Assembly (NCBI GenBank): GCA_023429845.1
Contig: JAEZCY010000227.1
Span: forward strand, 1-42,624
Origin: Acidobacteriota bacterium
GTDB taxonomy: Bacteria; Acidobacteriota; Vicinamibacteria; Vicinamibacterales; Vicinamibacteraceae
Reading direction: 5' to 3'
Length of the DNA: 42,624 nt
The notes beneath the pieces were generated by a model, which saw only the letters and a program-made list of their open reading frames with translations, had not been told where the DNA came from and did not search any database. The position numbers were made by a program, and so were the translations under genes. This document shows, one piece after another, positions 42,372 to 42,624 of the stretch. The number at the start of each line of letters is the position of its first letter. Within the stretch, counting starts at the first letter, position 1.

Positions 42372-42624
42372 TGAAGCGCCCCGGGATCGTCGGAGACCGC
42401 GTTTGTTGAATCAGGCCACAGCGGCCTGGGCATAGGGCTGCGCCTCGAACTCGGCGGGCGGGATGTCGCCGATCGGCCCCAGCAGCCGCCTGGTGTGGAA
42501 CCAATCCACCCAGGCGAGCGTCGCGAACTCCACGGCCTCGAGCGACCGCCACGGCCCCTTCCGTCGAATCACCTCCGTCTTGTAGAGCCCGATCACCGAC
42601 TCGGCGAGGGCATTGTCGTACGCA
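42372..42624 (-). mobile_element. IS3-family element (partial), right end in window
   Basis: The outer end starts TGAAGCGCCCCGGGATCGTC, matching the TGAACCGCCCCGG-type terminal inverted repeat of IS3-family elements. It lies 39 bp past the stop codon of the transposase gene. The remainder runs off the window. The flanking repeat array probably marks the insertion site. Confidence 0.8.
42411..42624 (-). CDS. IS3-family transposase OrfB, C-terminal fragment
   Basis: The frame is open from the window end to the stop at 42411, giving the last ~71 residues of an IS3-type integrase. It reads AYDNALAESVIGLYKTEVI, then WRSLEAVEFATLAWVDWFH and RRLLGPIGDIPPAEFE, the conserved DDE-domain C-terminus in which the Glu of ALAES is the catalytic third acid. 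The gene is cut by the window edge; no internal disruption is visible in the part seen. Confidence 0.93.
   Translation of the reverse strand, partial: AYDNALAESVIGLYKTEVIRRKGPWRSLEAVEFATLAWVDWFHTRRLLGPIGDIPPAEFEAQPYAQAAVA

Overview
The window looks like chromosomal DNA of a high-GC Gram-negative soil or freshwater bacterium, most likely an Acidobacteriota of the Vicinamibacteria (subdivision 6) type. That placement is an inference from gene style: a large Oar-like TonB-dependent receptor with an N-terminal carboxypeptidase-regulatory domain, a winged-helix/PD40 membrane regulator, many GTG starts, and low-complexity intergenic arrays. No rRNA, tRNA or CRISPR was found.

Layout. 1-4906: a truncated winged-helix/PD40 regulator (-), a SulP-STAS-carbonic anhydrase fusion (+) and glgC (-), with a tandem-repeat array between the last two. 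5011-13100 is a phosphate island: a DUF47 PhoU-like protein and a PiT permease, then a tightly packed operon phoU-fusion/pstS/pstC/pstA/pstB1/pstB2, then a convergent PhoB-like response regulator. 13677-15760: universal stress protein and a kinase/P-loop fusion. 15825-17939: AI-2E family permease and arsenite methyltransferase. 18109-24207: TonB-dependent receptor, asparagine synthetase, glycosyltransferase 2. 24263-27107: DUF3891, a second PhoB/PhoP-type regulator and a PhoR-type kinase, translationally coupled. 27280-33752: a repeat-rich exported protein, a large membrane protein of unknown role and a divergent GT-C-type membrane protein. 33756-39914: DUF423 and an MFS exporter (-), then a Tat-exported Gfo/Idh/MocA oxidoreductase, a deoxyhypusine-synthase-like enzyme and a membrane spermidine-synthase-like protein (+). 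40158-42270: cyclase-family hydrolase and MFS transporter. 42372-42624: the end of an IS3-family element running off the window.

The most unusual part is the phosphate island. The first gene of the pst operon fuses PhoU to a low-molecular-weight phosphatase/ArsC fold whose nucleophilic Cys is replaced by Asp (D231-x5-R237) and whose ArsC redox cysteines are missing. The two ATPase genes are degenerate in complementary places: PstB1 keeps LSGGQ but has lost the Q-loop Gln and switch His, while PstB2 keeps those but has lost LSGGQ. They therefore look like an obligate asymmetric heterodimer, where Pst systems normally use a PstB homodimer. A 7-4-7 bp direct repeat resembling a PHO box lies 9 bp upstream of a possible -10 just before the operon, and a related repeat precedes the DUF47-PiT pair. 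With a low-affinity permease, a high-affinity importer, two PhoU-type proteins, two OmpR-type regulators and one PhoR-type kinase in 22 kb, phosphate sensing seems to be a local theme.

Intergenic regions hold several short tandem arrays (AATGCGGG-based at 3519 and 42269, CCGAnnC heptamers at 40881, 22-23 bp units at 40013) and several GC-rich hairpins, mostly between convergent genes.
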